Part shown: positions 1 through 9,829 of the stretch, one piece after another
Layout: the number at the start of each line of letters is the position of its first letter
How positions within the stretch are numbered: the stretch's first letter is position 1
From: Allokutzneria sp. NRRL B-24872
GTDB taxonomy: Bacteria > Actinomycetota > Actinomycetes > Mycobacteriales > Pseudonocardiaceae
Length of the DNA stretch: 64,000 bases
Assembly: GCF_002155965.1 (NCBI RefSeq)
Contig: NZ_MUMH01000029.1
Span: forward strand, 41,725 to 105,724
Direction of reading: 5' to 3'
Made by a program: the position numbers and the translations under genes
The notes under the pieces: generated by a model
Seen by the model: the letters and a program-made list of their open reading frames with translations, nothing else
What the model was told of the DNA's origin: nothing
Databases searched by the model: none

Positions 1-103
1 CCCAACAACCAAGGGCTCCTTCCGCAACGTGGATCAGCCAAAACGATTCTATTCGGCTTGACCTGCACGTTCAGAATCAGTGTTCATCCTGCTAGTGCCC
101 CCG

Positions 104-197
104 GCGAGGTTCGTACAGCATCTCCACGAACTCCTACCCGCCGTGAGCTGCGGCTTTCTGCGACGCTCGGGATTGATCGGCGCCGCCGCGGTCAAGG
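104..197 (+). repeat. Direct repeat, left copy (upstream of DUF2637 gene)
   Basis: This 94-base block aligns without gaps to 12860-12953, with about 12 mismatches counted by eye. It sits just upstream of the left DUF2637 gene, and the right copy abuts the last degenerate repeat of CRISPR array 2. The bases just before it (agtgcccccggcgag) loosely resemble a collapsed CRISPR repeat. The two copies bracket the whole CRISPR-Cas locus. No function is known; it may be a shared promoter region or a recombination remnant. Confidence 0.7.
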
Positions 198-215
198 CGT
201 GGTCGGCGGTCCCCG

Positions 216-920
216 ATGACGACCGTCGAGGCACGTGGGCACGCTGGGAGTGGGCCGTTGTGGATGCGCGCGAGGACCACCACCGATCTGGTCTTGAGCG
301 CCATGGCGACTGTCGTCGGGCTGAGCTTCGTGTTCGGATTCGGCAACGTTCTGTCGTTGGCGTTGCGGCTCGGGGTGACTGCTTGGGTGGCGCCGCTAGT
401 TGCGCCTGCTGTAGATCTGACAGTGATCGGCCTGCTGGTAGCGATCCGCAGACTTTCCGCTGCTGGCGTCGCGCCGGAGCGTGTTCGTGCGGCTCGTCGG
501 CTGCTGATGCTGGCTAGCGCGGCGACGCTGCTGTTGAACGTTGCGGAGCCGTTGATCTTGGGCCAGTACGCGAAGGCGGCTTTCGACGCTGTAGGACCGT
601 TGCTGTTGATCGGCTGGGCAGAGGTTGGTCCGGACCTACTGGAGGCGCTGGACTCCGTTGAGCAGCGAGGACCGGCCAACCCGACCGAGCAAGTGGCACG
701 AGTATCTAAGCGAGGTTCCTCTCCGGCGGCCCCAAGATCCATTCGTACGTCCAAGTTGGCCCACGAAGACCTGCTTAAGCGGGCACGCCAGGAAGACGCG
801 CATCATCGTGCGCGACACCAGCGCCCCATCTCCGCCGACTCCCTTCGGAAGAAGCTGAATGTAGCCAGTGACACCGCACGGGAGCTCGTCGCACGTGTTC
901 GCAGGGAGGCAGACACCTAA
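216..920 (+). CDS. DUF2637 (SpdA-like) membrane protein with C-terminal HTH-like domain
   Basis: The 234-residue product has about four hydrophobic segments in its first 140 residues, with the typical block FGFGNVLSLALR...TAWVAPLVAPAVDLTV. A basic, probably DNA-binding C-terminus follows (about 170-234, with RPISADSLRKKL and ARELVARVR). This architecture matches actinobacterial DUF2637 proteins, often found in integrative or conjugative elements and linked to plasmid spread (Spd). The start is ATG 216; no strong ribosome site is seen. A frameshifted paralogue lies at 13106-13844, on the other side of the CRISPR-Cas locus. The membrane location is inferred from hydrophobicity. The exact role is unknown. 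Confidence 0.75.
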   Translation: MTTVEARGHAGSGPLWMRARTTTDLVLSAMATVVGLSFVFGFGNVLSLALRLGVTAWVAPLVAPAVDLTVIGLLVAIRRLSAAGVAPERVRAARRLLMLASAATLLLNVAEPLILGQYAKAAFDAVGPLLLIGWAEVGPDLLEALDSVEQRGPANPTEQVARVSKRGSSPAAPRSIRTSKLAHEDLLKRARQEDAHHRARHQRPISADSLRKKLNVASDTARELVARVRREADT

Positions 921-1136
921 GCTCCTACGTAGCCTTCTGCCTCCCGGCAGGCGCCGATCCGCGAGTCTGGTCTGCTGGGACGAGCAAATCTCAGGGAATG
1001 TCTCAGCGTGCGTACCGCCCACCAGAGATGCACCTACGGTGGCGTCACAGCCACAGGGTCGTTCGACGGCAAACGACATCACAAGCAAGAAAGTCACAAA
1101 ACGGCAACGCCGGAGCAAAAGTGCAGCTCGGCAAGG
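921..1136 (+). promoter_or_regulatory. Leader region of CRISPR array 1
   Basis: This gene-free stretch ends in a patch relatively rich in A (around 1080-1120) directly before the first perfect repeat. Its last bases (gcaaggg) are shared with the sequence before array 2, and acatcacaa and aaaag also occur before both arrays. Perfect repeats lie at this end and decayed repeats at the far end. The leader, and so transcription and spacer acquisition, should therefore be here and read rightwards. The promoter itself was not identified. Confidence 0.6.
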
Positions 1137-1959
1137 GAAGTCCCCGCGCCAGCGGGGGTGAGTCCGGCCAGGTGGCGGAGTTCCCGCCGTTGAGCAGGAA
1201 GTCCCCGCGCCAGCGGGGGTGAGTCCTCGTACCACTGCTGGCGGGCCTGGTGGATGGTGGAAGTCCCCGCGCCAGCGGGGGTGAGTCCGGCGCGTTGTCC
1301 CGGCGCCCGGTCAGGCTCCAGAAGTCCCCGCGCCAGCGGGGGTGAGTCCCGGATCTGCTCCGGGCTGCTGGACGAGATCGTGAAGTCCCCGCGCCAGCGG
1401 GGGTGAGTCCGCGGGGGTGGCCCGTCCATGCGGGTCCGTCCCGAAGTCCCCGCGCCAGCGGGGGTGAGTCCGGCAAGGACATGGGGGACGCGGGCTGGTG
1501 CAAGAAGTCCCCGCGCCAGCAGGAGTGATTCACTGCTTGGCAAGCTTGGGCATGACGATGACCAGGAAGTCCCCGCGCCAGCGGGGTGAGTCCTTCGCGA
1601 GCACCCTGGGGTTCTTGTGCTCTTGGAAGTCCCCGCGCCAGCGGGGGTGAGTCCTGGTACAGCCTCACCTACGCACTGATCGGCGTGAAGTCCCTGCGCC
1701 AGCGGGGGTGAGTCCGTCAACCACGGCGATGTCGCTGGTCCAGACTCGAAGTCCCCGCGCCAGCGGGGGTGAGTCCTGGGAGGGGATCAGCGACGACTTG
1801 GAGCGCGCGAAGTCCCCGCGCCAGCGGGGATAAGTCGCCGAGCGCCAGCGCCAGCTCCTCTTCCAGTTCGAAGTCCCCGCGCCAGCGGGGATGAGTCCTT
1901 TGCCAGAGATGGCATCCTCAGATGCCGCCCGAGGTCCCGGTGCCGGTGGGGATGAATCG
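1137..1959 (+). CRISPR. CRISPR array 1, type I-E, 14 repeats
   Basis: Fourteen repeats of 28-29 bases start near 1137, 1198, 1260, 1321, 1382, 1443, 1504, 1566, 1626, 1687, 1748, 1809, 1870 and 1931, separated by spacers of about 31-33 bases. The consensus starts GAAGTCCCCGCGCCAGC and ends GGGGGTGAGTCC, with a CCCCGC/GCGGGG stem typical of type I-E. Repeat 7 carries a variant 3' end, repeat 8 lacks one G, repeats 12-13 carry GGGGAT, and the last (1931-1959) is strongly degenerate. The old end therefore faces cas3 and the new end is at 1137. Spacer targets cannot be identified by eye. Confidence 0.98.
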
Positions 1960-2108
1960 TAGTTCTGCGGGTGCCACGCCGCGTGCGGTTGGCGGCGTCT
2001 TCGTAGTGCGCGAGGGTGGATAGTTGTTGCCTGGCGGGAATTTCGGGTGTTTCCAGAAAACAGCTGTAAGGGCAGCGTCGTTCCGTCACCCGTTGGTGTG
2101 ATCGGGGT

Positions 2109-5099
2109 GTGGTTGTCGGGCCGGGGTTGTCGGTGGGTGCTTCTAGGTTGCGCGGCATGCCGATCGCTCGCCGTCGTACCGCGCCCGTAGCCATGGATGG
2201 CGCGACACTGCCGTGTCTTTGTGGCACGGCGACGGCAGCGCGGCCGGCTCTGCGCGTGGTGCCGGAGGTGGTGTGGGGCAAGGAGCGGGGTCTGCCTGAT
2301 CCTTATCTGCTGGTCGCGCACGGGTTGGACACGGCAGCAGCGGTGAATGTCTTGTGCCGCAACTATTTCGCTGACGCGGTGACCGATCGTTTGAGGTTGG
2401 CTGGTGTTGATCGTCGGTGGTTGTGGGCGACGCTGGTCGCGGCGATGCATGACATCGGCAAGTGCGGTGGGTTTCAGGGCATCGATCGGGAAACGTGGGA
2501 GAGGCTCTATCCGGGGCAGCAACGGCCGGTCGCGGTCGATCGCGGGCACACGCGTCCTGGGCAGGCGAGCATGTCCGTCGAACTGCGTGTGCCGGGACTG
2601 CCGGTCGGTGATCCCGGCGTGTGGTTGTTGCTGGGGCAGATCATCGGTGGTCACCATGGGGTGATCGCCGCGCAGGACACGGTGGTCACCGCACGGCGGG
2701 CTCTGGCTGCGGCGGGGAGTGCGTGTGCGTGTTGGGCCAATGGGCGGCAAGCCATCACCGATCTTCTGTTCGCTGCGATCGCCCCGCCGGATGTGCCGGT
2801 GGAGTTGTCGACGCGGGAGTGGCGGCGTTTCGCGTTGGCGTGTTGTGGTGTTGTGCCGCTGGCGGATTGGATCGTCTCGCAAACGGAGTTCATCACCGCG
2901 CGGCGAGCGGACTTGCCTGAGCTGTGGACGCCGGAGACTGCACGCGATTTCCTGGCCACCGGTATCGCCGCAGCCGAGGCGGAGCTGCGACGGATCGGGT
3001 TGACGCGCCCGGCGCGTCCGCGTCTGGGATTCGTGGAGCGGTTCGGCTTCGCGCCTCGGGGTGTGCAGACCTCGTTGGAGCGGCGGCTGCGGTCGTTGGT
3101 GAGCGGCCCGGCGTTGGTGCTGGTGTTGGAGCGCACTGGTGCGGGCAAGACCGAGGCTGGGTGGTGGGCGTGTTCGGTGTTGGAGGCCGCTGCCGGGGTG
3201 TCGGGGATGTTCGTGGGGTTGCCGACGATGGCCACTGCGGACGCGGCGTTTCGGCGTGTGGTCGCCGATCTGGACAGGACGTTGTCGGCGGATGCGGTGG
3301 CGCAACTGGTGCACTCGATGGCCGCCTATACCCCGGAGTTGCAGGAGCTGTTGTCCCGCAGCAGGAAGCGGGTAGCGCTGGCCGAGATCGCCGACGCGGG
3401 CTTGTTGTCGGGGTGTGATGGGGAGCTGACGCCGGCGGGCTTGGCGGTGGCTTCGGAGTGGATGCGCGGGGCGCGACGGGCGTTGTTCGCGCCGGTGTGT
3501 GTTGGCACGGTGGATCAGCTGCTGGCGATGGTGGTGCGCTCGCTGCACCAGCCGATGCGGGCGGTGGCGTTGAGCGGTAAGGCGGTTCTGGTCGACGAGG
3601 CTCACGCATACGCCCCGTACATGCAGACGTTGTTGTGCCGTGCGGTGGAATGGCTAGGGGCGTTCGGGACTCCGGTGGTGCTGCTGTCGGCGACGTTGCC
3701 CACGCCGATCGCGCGGGCCTTGCTGGAGGCATATTCCCGGGGCGCGCGGTCCTGGCGAGATGATCACGGCATCACCGCCGCCGATCCCGACGGGGCGGTG
3801 GAGTTGCCGTACCCGGGGTGGGTTGTCTACGACAGCCGCAGCGGCACCACCACCGTTGAGGCTTGCCCTGTTCCCGCGGCGGAGCAGCGGACGTTGCCTC
3901 TGGCTCTGCACTCCTATCCTGTTGGGGGACAAGGCTTTGCACGGCGTTGTTTGGATTTGGTGGCGCCGTTGTGGGAGCCGGGTGGGACAGGGTGTGCGCT
4001 GATCGTGGCCAACACGGTGGCCGACACCCAGCAGCTGGCCGCGCTGGTGCGGCACGAGGCGCCGCCGGACTGCGAGGTCATCACGCTGCACGCACGCCTG
4101 CCCCAGAACGAGCGGGGGCGGAGGGGCGTCGTTGTCGAGCGGCTGTTCGGCAAAGACGGCACGGCGCGGCCCACGCGCGCGGTGGTGATCGCCTCGCCGC
4201 TGGTTCAGGAGGCTTTGGATCTTGACTTCGACATGGTCGTGACGGCGCTGGCGCCCTTGGCGATGCTGCTGCAACGCGCGGGCCGCTGTCACCGACATGA
4301 TCTCTCTGAGCGGGTCTCGCTGTGGCCGGCGCCAATCGTTCATGTCCTGGCCGGTCACGATGAGGCCGGGCACCTGGCGGAGGAATTCCCGTACCCGCAC
4401 GACCAGCGGATGGTCACCTGGCGAGTGCTGTGCGGTCGCACCGACACGGAGAACACGGTCATCGTGAACATCCCCGGGGACGTGCAGGAGTTGGTCGAAC
4501 AGGTCTACCCGCGCTCAGAGTGGCTGCTGGACACCGACGCCGCCCTCGCCGACGCCGCCACCGCGTCCTGGGCTCAGGAAGACGCCGAACGAGCCATCGC
4601 GACCATCGCGGCGATCCCCGCGGTCGGATCCCTGACTGGTCTGGAAGAGCTGACCTCACCGATCGACGGGGACCTCGAACTCGGTACCCGCCTGGGCGTG
4701 GATAACCGCCGCGTCCTGCCTGTCTATGACCTCGACGGCACCCTCTACCTCGACACCGCCGGCCACCACCCGGTACCCAGTGCGGCTGGCGGGCGATGGC
4801 GCTGGGAAGACGTCGCCACCCTTATCGGCCACACCATTCCCGTCGCCAACGCCGCCTGGCTCCGGGACCTACCTGAACCCCCGCAGGCATGGCAGGAGCA
4901 CCCGCTTCTGGCACACGTTCGGCTCCTGCCCTGCTCGCGCACCGCTGACGCGGTGCCGTTCCTGCCCGGGGTCCGCGCACGCCGAGCCCACGGCACCGGC
5001 AAGCGCGCGGCATGGGTCGACGACGAGCTCGGCCTGATCCTGCAACCCTCGCCCCGCCGTGATCGTGGGCGGTCTTCCCGGAAAGGACAGTCGCGGTGA
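2109..5099 (+). CDS. cas3: CRISPR-associated nuclease/helicase Cas3 (type I-E)
   Basis: Cas3 is recruited by target-bound Cascade and unwinds and degrades the DNA. The longest reading gives 996 residues. An N-terminal HD nuclease domain shows H71 (AHGLD) and H114-D115 (MHDIGK). A superfamily 2 helicase follows: Walker A TGAGKT near residue 343, a DEAH box (VDEAHA) near 494, the SAT motif (LLSATLP) and motif VI QRAGRCHR near 720. The start is uncertain: GTG 2109, ATG 2157 and ATG 2193 are in frame, none has a good ribosome site, and a start at 2157 or 2193 would better match usual N-termini. Its stop overlaps the casA start by 4 bases. First gene of the eight-gene cas operon. Confidence 0.97.
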   Translation: MVVGPGLSVGASRLRGMPIARRRTAPVAMDGATLPCLCGTATAARPALRVVPEVVWGKERGLPDPYLLVAHGLDTAAAVNVLCRNYFADAVTDRLRLAGVDRRWLWATLVAAMHDIGKCGGFQGIDRETWERLYPGQQRPVAVDRGHTRPGQASMSVELRVPGLPVGDPGVWLLLGQIIGGHHGVIAAQDTVVTARRALAAAGSACACWANGRQAITDLLFAAIAPPDVPVELSTREWRRFALACCGVVPLADWIVSQTEFITARRADLPELWTPETARDFLATGIAAAEAELRRIGLTRPARPRLGFVERFGFAPRGVQTSLERRLRSLVSGPALVLVLERTGAGKTEAGWWACSVLEAAAGVSGMFVGLPTMATADAAFRRVVADLDRTLSADAVAQLVHSMAAYTPELQELLSRSRKRVALAEIADAGLLSGCDGELTPAGLAVASEWMRGARRALFAPVCVGTVDQLLAMVVRSLHQPMRAVALSGKAVLVDEAHAYAPYMQTLLCRAVEWLGAFGTPVVLLSATLPTPIARALLEAYSRGARSWRDDHGITAADPDGAVELPYPGWVVYDSRSGTTTVEACPVPAAEQRTLPLALHSYPVGGQGFARRCLDLVAPLWEPGGTGCALIVANTVADTQQLAALVRHEAPPDCEVITLHARLPQNERGRRGVVVERLFGKDGTARPTRAVVIASPLVQEALDLDFDMVVTALAPLAMLLQRAGRCHRHDLSERVSLWPAPIVHVLAGHDEAGHLAEEFPYPHDQRMVTWRVLCGRTDTENTVIVNIPGDVQELVEQVYPRSEWLLDTDAALADAATASWAQEDAERAIATIAAIPAVGSLTGLEELTSPIDGDLELGTRLGVDNRRVLPVYDLDGTLYLDTAGHHPVPSAAGGRWRWEDVATLIGHTIPVANAAWLRDLPEPPQAWQEHPLLAHVRLLPCSRTADAVPFLPGVRARRAHGTGKRAAWVDDELGLILQPSPRRDRGRSSRKGQSR

Positions 5100-6592
5100 G
5101 CGGCTTCGATCTCATCACCCAACCCTGGATCCCCGTCATCACCACCCACGGATCCCGCGAGCGACTCGGGCTGCGTGAGCTGTTCACCCGCGCCGATTCT
5201 CTCGCTGACCTCGACCTGCCGATCCCACCGGCTGAATCCGCCCTGTGGCGCGTCTTGACCGCGATCGCCTACAGCCTCACCGGCCTCGCCGTCGACAACG
5301 AGGGCGATGACGGGGTGACCTGGCGGGCCACGCGCCGCGCGCTCGCCGAACACGGCAAGTTCGACACCACAGCGATCACCGAGTACTTCACGACCTACCA
5401 GCGGCGCTTCGACCTACTCGACCCGCAGCGGCCGTGGCTGCAGGATGCGCGCCTGGCCGAGGAATGTCGCGAAGCCGCTGGAGTGAACAAGTTCGTCTCC
5501 AGCCGCCCGGTCGGCAAGAACGGGAAAACGTGGTGGACCCGCCACCACGATGGCCAGCCGACACCGATCCCCTACGAGGAAGCAGCGTGGTGGGTGCTCG
5601 TGCACTGGTTCTACGGCGGCTCCGGGCAATGCTCGGCGCGTGCGGCAGGACCCAAGGCTACGTCCAACCGCAAGGCTGGCCCGCTGCGGCGGCGGATGTC
5701 CTACCACCCCCTCGGCGAGTCGGTATTCGCCAGCCTGCTCGCCAGCATGGTCCACCCCGCGCCCTACCAGCGGCCGGGTGCAGATGTGTGCCCATGGGAA
5801 CGCCCCGAGCTGGCCGATCCACTGCGGCCCCCGCCACCACCGACGGGGATCCGCTCCACCCTGACCGCGGGTGGGCTGACCGCGACCCTGCTCCGCTCCG
5901 GCGCACCGGGCGTGGTCACCAGCGCCTACCTGACCTGGGGACACCTGGGCCAATACGACGTTCCGGTGATCGACCCGTTCCTGTCTTACACCGCCGACCG
6001 CGCGAAGACCCTGGTCGCCGATCCGGCGCGCGCGGTATGGCGCGACCTGGACGCGCTGCTCGGGACCGCCCCAGGCAGCAAGGCCCACCACCCTCCGGCG
6101 GCGTTGACCCGCCCGCGGGACCTCGACGAGCTCGGGGTGCGAGGTGTGCATGCCTACGGCTTCCACCAGGATCCCAAGACCGTCGACTACTCGTGGTGGC
6201 GTTCAACAACCCCGGCGATCGTGCGTGAAGACCAGGGACACTTCGCTGACGTGGTCGCGCGGCTGGTCCAGGCGTGCACCGGTGAAGCAGACCGACTCGC
6301 GAAGGCGCTGCGCGCCGCCGGTCAGCTCATCCCGTCGACGAAAAGGAACACCAAGCAGGCATCGCTCGCCGCTCGCTGGGTCACCGCAGCCCTACCCCAA
6401 TTCTGGTTCCGCGCCGAAGAGCTGTTCTACCACCACCTCGATCGACTGACCGACGCTGGCGGACCGGACACGCTCGACAAGGACGCCACCGATGCGCTGC
6501 GCGCGTTGTCACGCACGGTCTACGACGCGGTCACCGAGGCCACCAGCACCCAGCCGCGGCTCTACCGAGCCGTGGTCTCCCGCCGTCCCTGA
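5096..6592 (+). CDS. casA: Cascade large subunit Cse1/CasA (Cas8e)
   Basis: This 498-residue protein opens with the Cse1 signature FDLITQPWIPV. Cse1 is the large Cascade subunit that recognises the PAM, starts R-loop formation and recruits Cas3. The length is typical of the family. The GTG start at 5096 overlaps the cas3 stop (GTGA), implying translational coupling. It lies between cas3 and casB, the standard type I-E order. Confidence 0.96.
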   Translation: MSGFDLITQPWIPVITTHGSRERLGLRELFTRADSLADLDLPIPPAESALWRVLTAIAYSLTGLAVDNEGDDGVTWRATRRALAEHGKFDTTAITEYFTTYQRRFDLLDPQRPWLQDARLAEECREAAGVNKFVSSRPVGKNGKTWWTRHHDGQPTPIPYEEAAWWVLVHWFYGGSGQCSARAAGPKATSNRKAGPLRRRMSYHPLGESVFASLLASMVHPAPYQRPGADVCPWERPELADPLRPPPPPTGIRSTLTAGGLTATLLRSGAPGVVTSAYLTWGHLGQYDVPVIDPFLSYTADRAKTLVADPARAVWRDLDALLGTAPGSKAHHPPAALTRPRDLDELGVRGVHAYGFHQDPKTVDYSWWRSTTPAIVREDQGHFADVVARLVQACTGEADRLAKALRAAGQLIPSTKRNTKQASLAARWVTAALPQFWFRAEELFYHHLDRLTDAGGPDTLDKDATDALRALSRTVYDAVTEATSTQPRLYRAVVSRRP

Positions 6593-6621
6593 CTCCCTGC
6601 TCCCAGGAAGGAACACCCACG

Positions 6622-7170
6622 ATGAGTACTGCCGCGCCCGCGGAAGGCTCCAACGAACCGCGCTGGGCCACCAGCTGCATCGACCACCTCACCGAACTGC
6701 TGTCCGACTCAGGATCCGCGCGTCGTGCTCTGCGACCGGCGGCGCGTCTGCCACCCGCCGATGTTCCCACGGCGCACCGCTACCTCGTGCCGTGGCTGGC
6801 CGGGGCGTCGGCCGATCGTGAGGCCGCGCTGTACCGGGTCGCCGGGTTCATGGCCGCCATCCCCAACGGGAGCAGCCTGCAGCGGGAAGACCTCGGAGGC
6901 GCGCTCGCGGCCTTCGACAAGCACCTGGGAACCCGGGGCAGCACCGAGGAGATGACGCCACGCGAACGACGACTCGCGCGCCTGGTACAGGCCCCGTTTC
7001 CTGTGCTGGTCAACCAGATCTACCCCGTGCTGACCCAGCTGGCACGGGAGAACCTGCTGCCCGACTGGGCTGTGCTACTGCGCGACCTCCATCGCTGGCC
7101 CCGCTCCTGCGGTGATGTGGGCAAGCGGTGGATGCGCAGCTACTACACCGCCAACCCCATCACCCGCTGA
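6622..7170 (+). CDS. casB: Cascade small subunit Cse2/CasB
   Basis: The protein has 182 residues and is arginine-rich, as expected for Cse2, which forms a dimer along the Cascade belly and stabilises the non-target strand. The ATG at 6622 follows a clear ribosome site (GGAAGGA about 9 bases upstream). The call rests on size, composition and its position between casA and cas7e, since Cse2 sequences are poorly conserved. Confidence 0.93.
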   Translation: MSTAAPAEGSNEPRWATSCIDHLTELLSDSGSARRALRPAARLPPADVPTAHRYLVPWLAGASADREAALYRVAGFMAAIPNGSSLQREDLGGALAAFDKHLGTRGSTEEMTPRERRLARLVQAPFPVLVNQIYPVLTQLARENLLPDWAVLLRDLHRWPRSCGDVGKRWMRSYYTANPITR

Positions 7171-7201
7171 CCGATTTCCCTTACCCAGAAAGGCATGTTC
7201 C

Positions 7202-8407
7202 ATGTCGGGCCGAATCCTGGACATCCACGTCACCCAGGCGATTCCGTACGCCAATCTCAACCGCGACGATCACGGCGAGCCCAAGCAGATGATCTTCGGC
7301 GGGGTCAACCGCGGCCGGGTCGCCAGCCAATGTGAGAAGCGCAGCACCCGCACCACCCTGCGTTCCCACCCCGACTACGTCGGCGATCTTGGCACCCGCA
7401 CGAAGTTCGCCGCCGTGCAACTACGCGACGACCTCATCGGCGCCGGCTGGGACCCGGAGGCCGCCACCCGCGGCGCCGCTGACCTGTTCCATCCGCTGCG
7501 GGTCAGCAAGAACGACGCGGACACCGACAGCCAGGACGAAGAAGCGTCGGCGAAGAAGAAGGGGCGCGCGGCGAAGAAGGACGACAGCGATGCGCCGCTG
7601 AACCTGGCCACGAAGGCGTTGGTGTACCTCAACATCTCCGACCGGCAACGTCTAGTCGAGCTGGCCGAGACCCACCGAGGGCTCTACGACGGCACGATCG
7701 TGGAGACCACCGACAATCAACGCCAGGAAGGCAGGAAAAAGCGCACCGCCGACCTGCTGAAGGTTCTCAACGCGGTCACCGGCGACGGGCTGGCGTTGTT
7801 CGGGCGCATGATCTCCCAGCTCCCCGAAGGCACCCTGGACGGCGCGGTCCAGGTCGCGCACTCCTTTACCACCCACGAGGCCATCAGCCAGCCCGACTAC
7901 TTCACCGCGGTCGAGGAACTGCCTGGCCTGGCGTCCAAGGTGAGTGCGGGTGCGGCGCACCTGGACCAAGCCAGTTACCTGTCGGGGACGTTCTACCGCT
8001 ACGCCACCCTGGATCTCGACGAGCTCACCACGCACCTCGGTGACGCTGACCGAGCCGTGGAGCTGATCGGGCACTTCGTGCGCGCGTTCGCCTTGTCGGT
8101 GCCGTCCGGGAAGAAGCGCTCCACCGCACCCCATACGCCGCCGGGGCTGGTCTACCTCGCTGCCCGCAGCGACCGGCCCGTCAGCTTCGCCGCCGCGTTC
8201 GAGAACCCCGTGCGCGGGACTGGGCTGTTGCAGTCCAGCGTGACCCGGCTGGCCGACTACGCCGCGCTGGTCGATGGATTCTTCGGTGACGCCGGCCGTC
8301 TCTGGCACGGGCATGCCGCGACCGTGGCCACCACCGGGGACTCCCTCGGCCAGCGCATGCCGCTGCCGGAGCTGATCGCGCAGGCGCAGCGAGCCGGAGC
8401 CCGTTGA
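7202..8407 (+). CDS. cas7e: Cascade backbone subunit Cas7e (Cse4/CasC)
   Basis: The 401-residue product begins MSGRILDIHVTQAIPYANLN and continues with GEPKQMIFGGVNRGRVASQ, the conserved N-terminus of Cas7e. Six copies normally form the crRNA-binding backbone of Cascade. The ATG at 7202 is preceded by AGAAAGG. An in-frame upstream start at 7112 would overlap casB and is not favoured. A lysine-rich stretch around residues 115-130 looks like a surface-loop insertion. The stop overlaps the cas5e ATG by one base. Confidence 0.96.
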   Translation: MSGRILDIHVTQAIPYANLNRDDHGEPKQMIFGGVNRGRVASQCEKRSTRTTLRSHPDYVGDLGTRTKFAAVQLRDDLIGAGWDPEAATRGAADLFHPLRVSKNDADTDSQDEEASAKKKGRAAKKDDSDAPLNLATKALVYLNISDRQRLVELAETHRGLYDGTIVETTDNQRQEGRKKRTADLLKVLNAVTGDGLALFGRMISQLPEGTLDGAVQVAHSFTTHEAISQPDYFTAVEELPGLASKVSAGAAHLDQASYLSGTFYRYATLDLDELTTHLGDADRAVELIGHFVRAFALSVPSGKKRSTAPHTPPGLVYLAARSDRPVSFAAAFENPVRGTGLLQSSVTRLADYAALVDGFFGDAGRLWHGHAATVATTGDSLGQRMPLPELIAQAQRAGAR

Positions 8408-9135
8408 TGCGCTCCACCCTGGCTTTGCTGCTAACCGGGCCTTTGCAGTCGTGGGGCGAACGGAGCCACTTCGACCACCGTGACACCCTCACCCACCCCA
8501 CCCGCTCCGGGATCATCGGCCTGCTCGCCTCCGCGCGAGGCGACAGTCGCGAAGCAGACCTGTCCTGGGCGCAACCGCTGGAGATCACCGTGCGTATCGA
8601 CCGCGCGGGCGCCCGTTTGGAGGACTTCCACACCATCGGCGGCGCTGGCGAAACCATCCTGACAGCTCAAGGAAAACAGCGGACCACACCCGCGATCACC
8701 CGCCGCCACTACCTCGCCGACGCCGCGTTCCTCGTCCTGATCACCGGGCCGCGCAACGACATCACCACGCTCAGCGAGCAGGTGCGGTCACCGCGCTGGG
8801 CGCCCTACCTCGGTCGCCGAGGCTGCCCTCCCTCGCTGCCGATCCATCTCGGAGTCTCCACCCGAGCACCGGACTCGCTGCTGTCCACGACTCCGCTCTA
8901 CCGCACACCGCCCCGCGAGGACGCCACGATCACGGTCACCGTCGTCTCCGACAGCAACCTCGCCGGCAGCTCCGGGCGGCTCCGGGATGTTCCCGTCTCA
9001 TTCGACCCACACCAGCGCTCCTACGACACACGAGACATCGCCGCCACCTCGGTGGAGATGAACGCCCAGCAGTGCGCCGGAGTCGGCTTCCACCCCTACA
9101 CCTCTCTGATCAAGGCCATTCGCGATGACTACTGA
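8407..9135 (+). CDS. cas5e: Cascade subunit Cas5e (CasD)
   Basis: The N-terminus LALLLTGPLQSWGERSHF followed by THPTRSGIIGLLASA is the Cas5 signature. Cas5e caps the 5' handle of the crRNA and contacts Cse1. The ATG at 8407 overlaps the TGA of cas7e; an in-frame TTG at 8404 is the alternative. The protein has 242 residues, a normal length. The last 11 bases overlap cas6e. Confidence 0.95.
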   Translation: MRSTLALLLTGPLQSWGERSHFDHRDTLTHPTRSGIIGLLASARGDSREADLSWAQPLEITVRIDRAGARLEDFHTIGGAGETILTAQGKQRTTPAITRRHYLADAAFLVLITGPRNDITTLSEQVRSPRWAPYLGRRGCPPSLPIHLGVSTRAPDSLLSTTPLYRTPPREDATITVTVVSDSNLAGSSGRLRDVPVSFDPHQRSYDTRDIAATSVEMNAQQCAGVGFHPYTSLIKAIRDDY

Positions 9136-9826
9136 CACCCACGTCTCGACCCCATCTCTCTGGCTGAGCGCGCTGCGACTCGACCCGCGACACCGCGACA
9201 CGACCCGCGATCTCGGTAATCCCCGCGACATGCACCGCAGCATCATGACGCTGTTCCCCGACGACCTCGGCGACACACCACGCGCTACCGCCGGAGTGCT
9301 CTACCGCATCGAGGAAGACACCCGCGGCATCACCGTCCTCATCCAATCCCTAATCCAACCCCGCCCCTGGGACAACCACAGCAACGTCCTTTCCGGACAA
9401 ACCAAGAACCTCACACCCTTCCTCGACCACCTCCACACCGGCATGACCGTGCACTACCGAATCGCCGCCAACCCACAGAAAACCTGCGGCCGCAACGGCG
9501 ATCCCCTCCGGGGCAAACGTGTCCACCTCTGGGGCGAGGACGCCGACCAATGGTGGAACACCCGCGCTGAACACCACGGACTACACCTGCACACCGCCAC
9601 CGCGCGCCCTCACCGCGACGGCACCCAACCGCGCCCGAAACACCGAAACCGCGACCACGCAACGAGAAACCGCGACAACAAGATCCAGCACAATGCCATC
9701 CAGTTCGACGGACTCGCCGAGATCACCGACATCGACTCCGTCCGCGCCGCGATCACCACCGGGATCGGCAAAGGCCGGGCTCACGGCCTCGGCCTGCTCT
9801 CCCTCGCCCCCATCACGACGGTTTGA
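9125..9826 (+). CDS. cas6e: crRNA-processing endoribonuclease Cas6e (CasE/Cse3)
   Basis: The 233-residue protein carries the Cas6e N-terminal block NPRDMHRSIMTLFPD, whose histidine (about residue 37) is in the usual place of the catalytic base, and the C-terminal glycine-rich loop GIGKGRAHGLGLL. Cas6e cuts the pre-crRNA at the 3' base of each repeat hairpin. The repeats of both flanking arrays form such hairpins. The ATG at 9125 lies inside the end of cas5e. Confidence 0.95.
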   Translation: MTTDTHVSTPSLWLSALRLDPRHRDTTRDLGNPRDMHRSIMTLFPDDLGDTPRATAGVLYRIEEDTRGITVLIQSLIQPRPWDNHSNVLSGQTKNLTPFLDHLHTGMTVHYRIAANPQKTCGRNGDPLRGKRVHLWGEDADQWWNTRAEHHGLHLHTATARPHRDGTQPRPKHRNRDHATRNRDNKIQHNAIQFDGLAEITDIDSVRAAITTGIGKGRAHGLGLLSLAPITTV

Positions 9827-9829
9827 CCC

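Noticed and set aside
1045..3605. Minus-strand frames across array 1 and cas3 (for example 1665-3605)
   Set aside because: They are low-complexity Arg/His/Pro-rich shadows of the repeats and of GC-rich cas3 codons.
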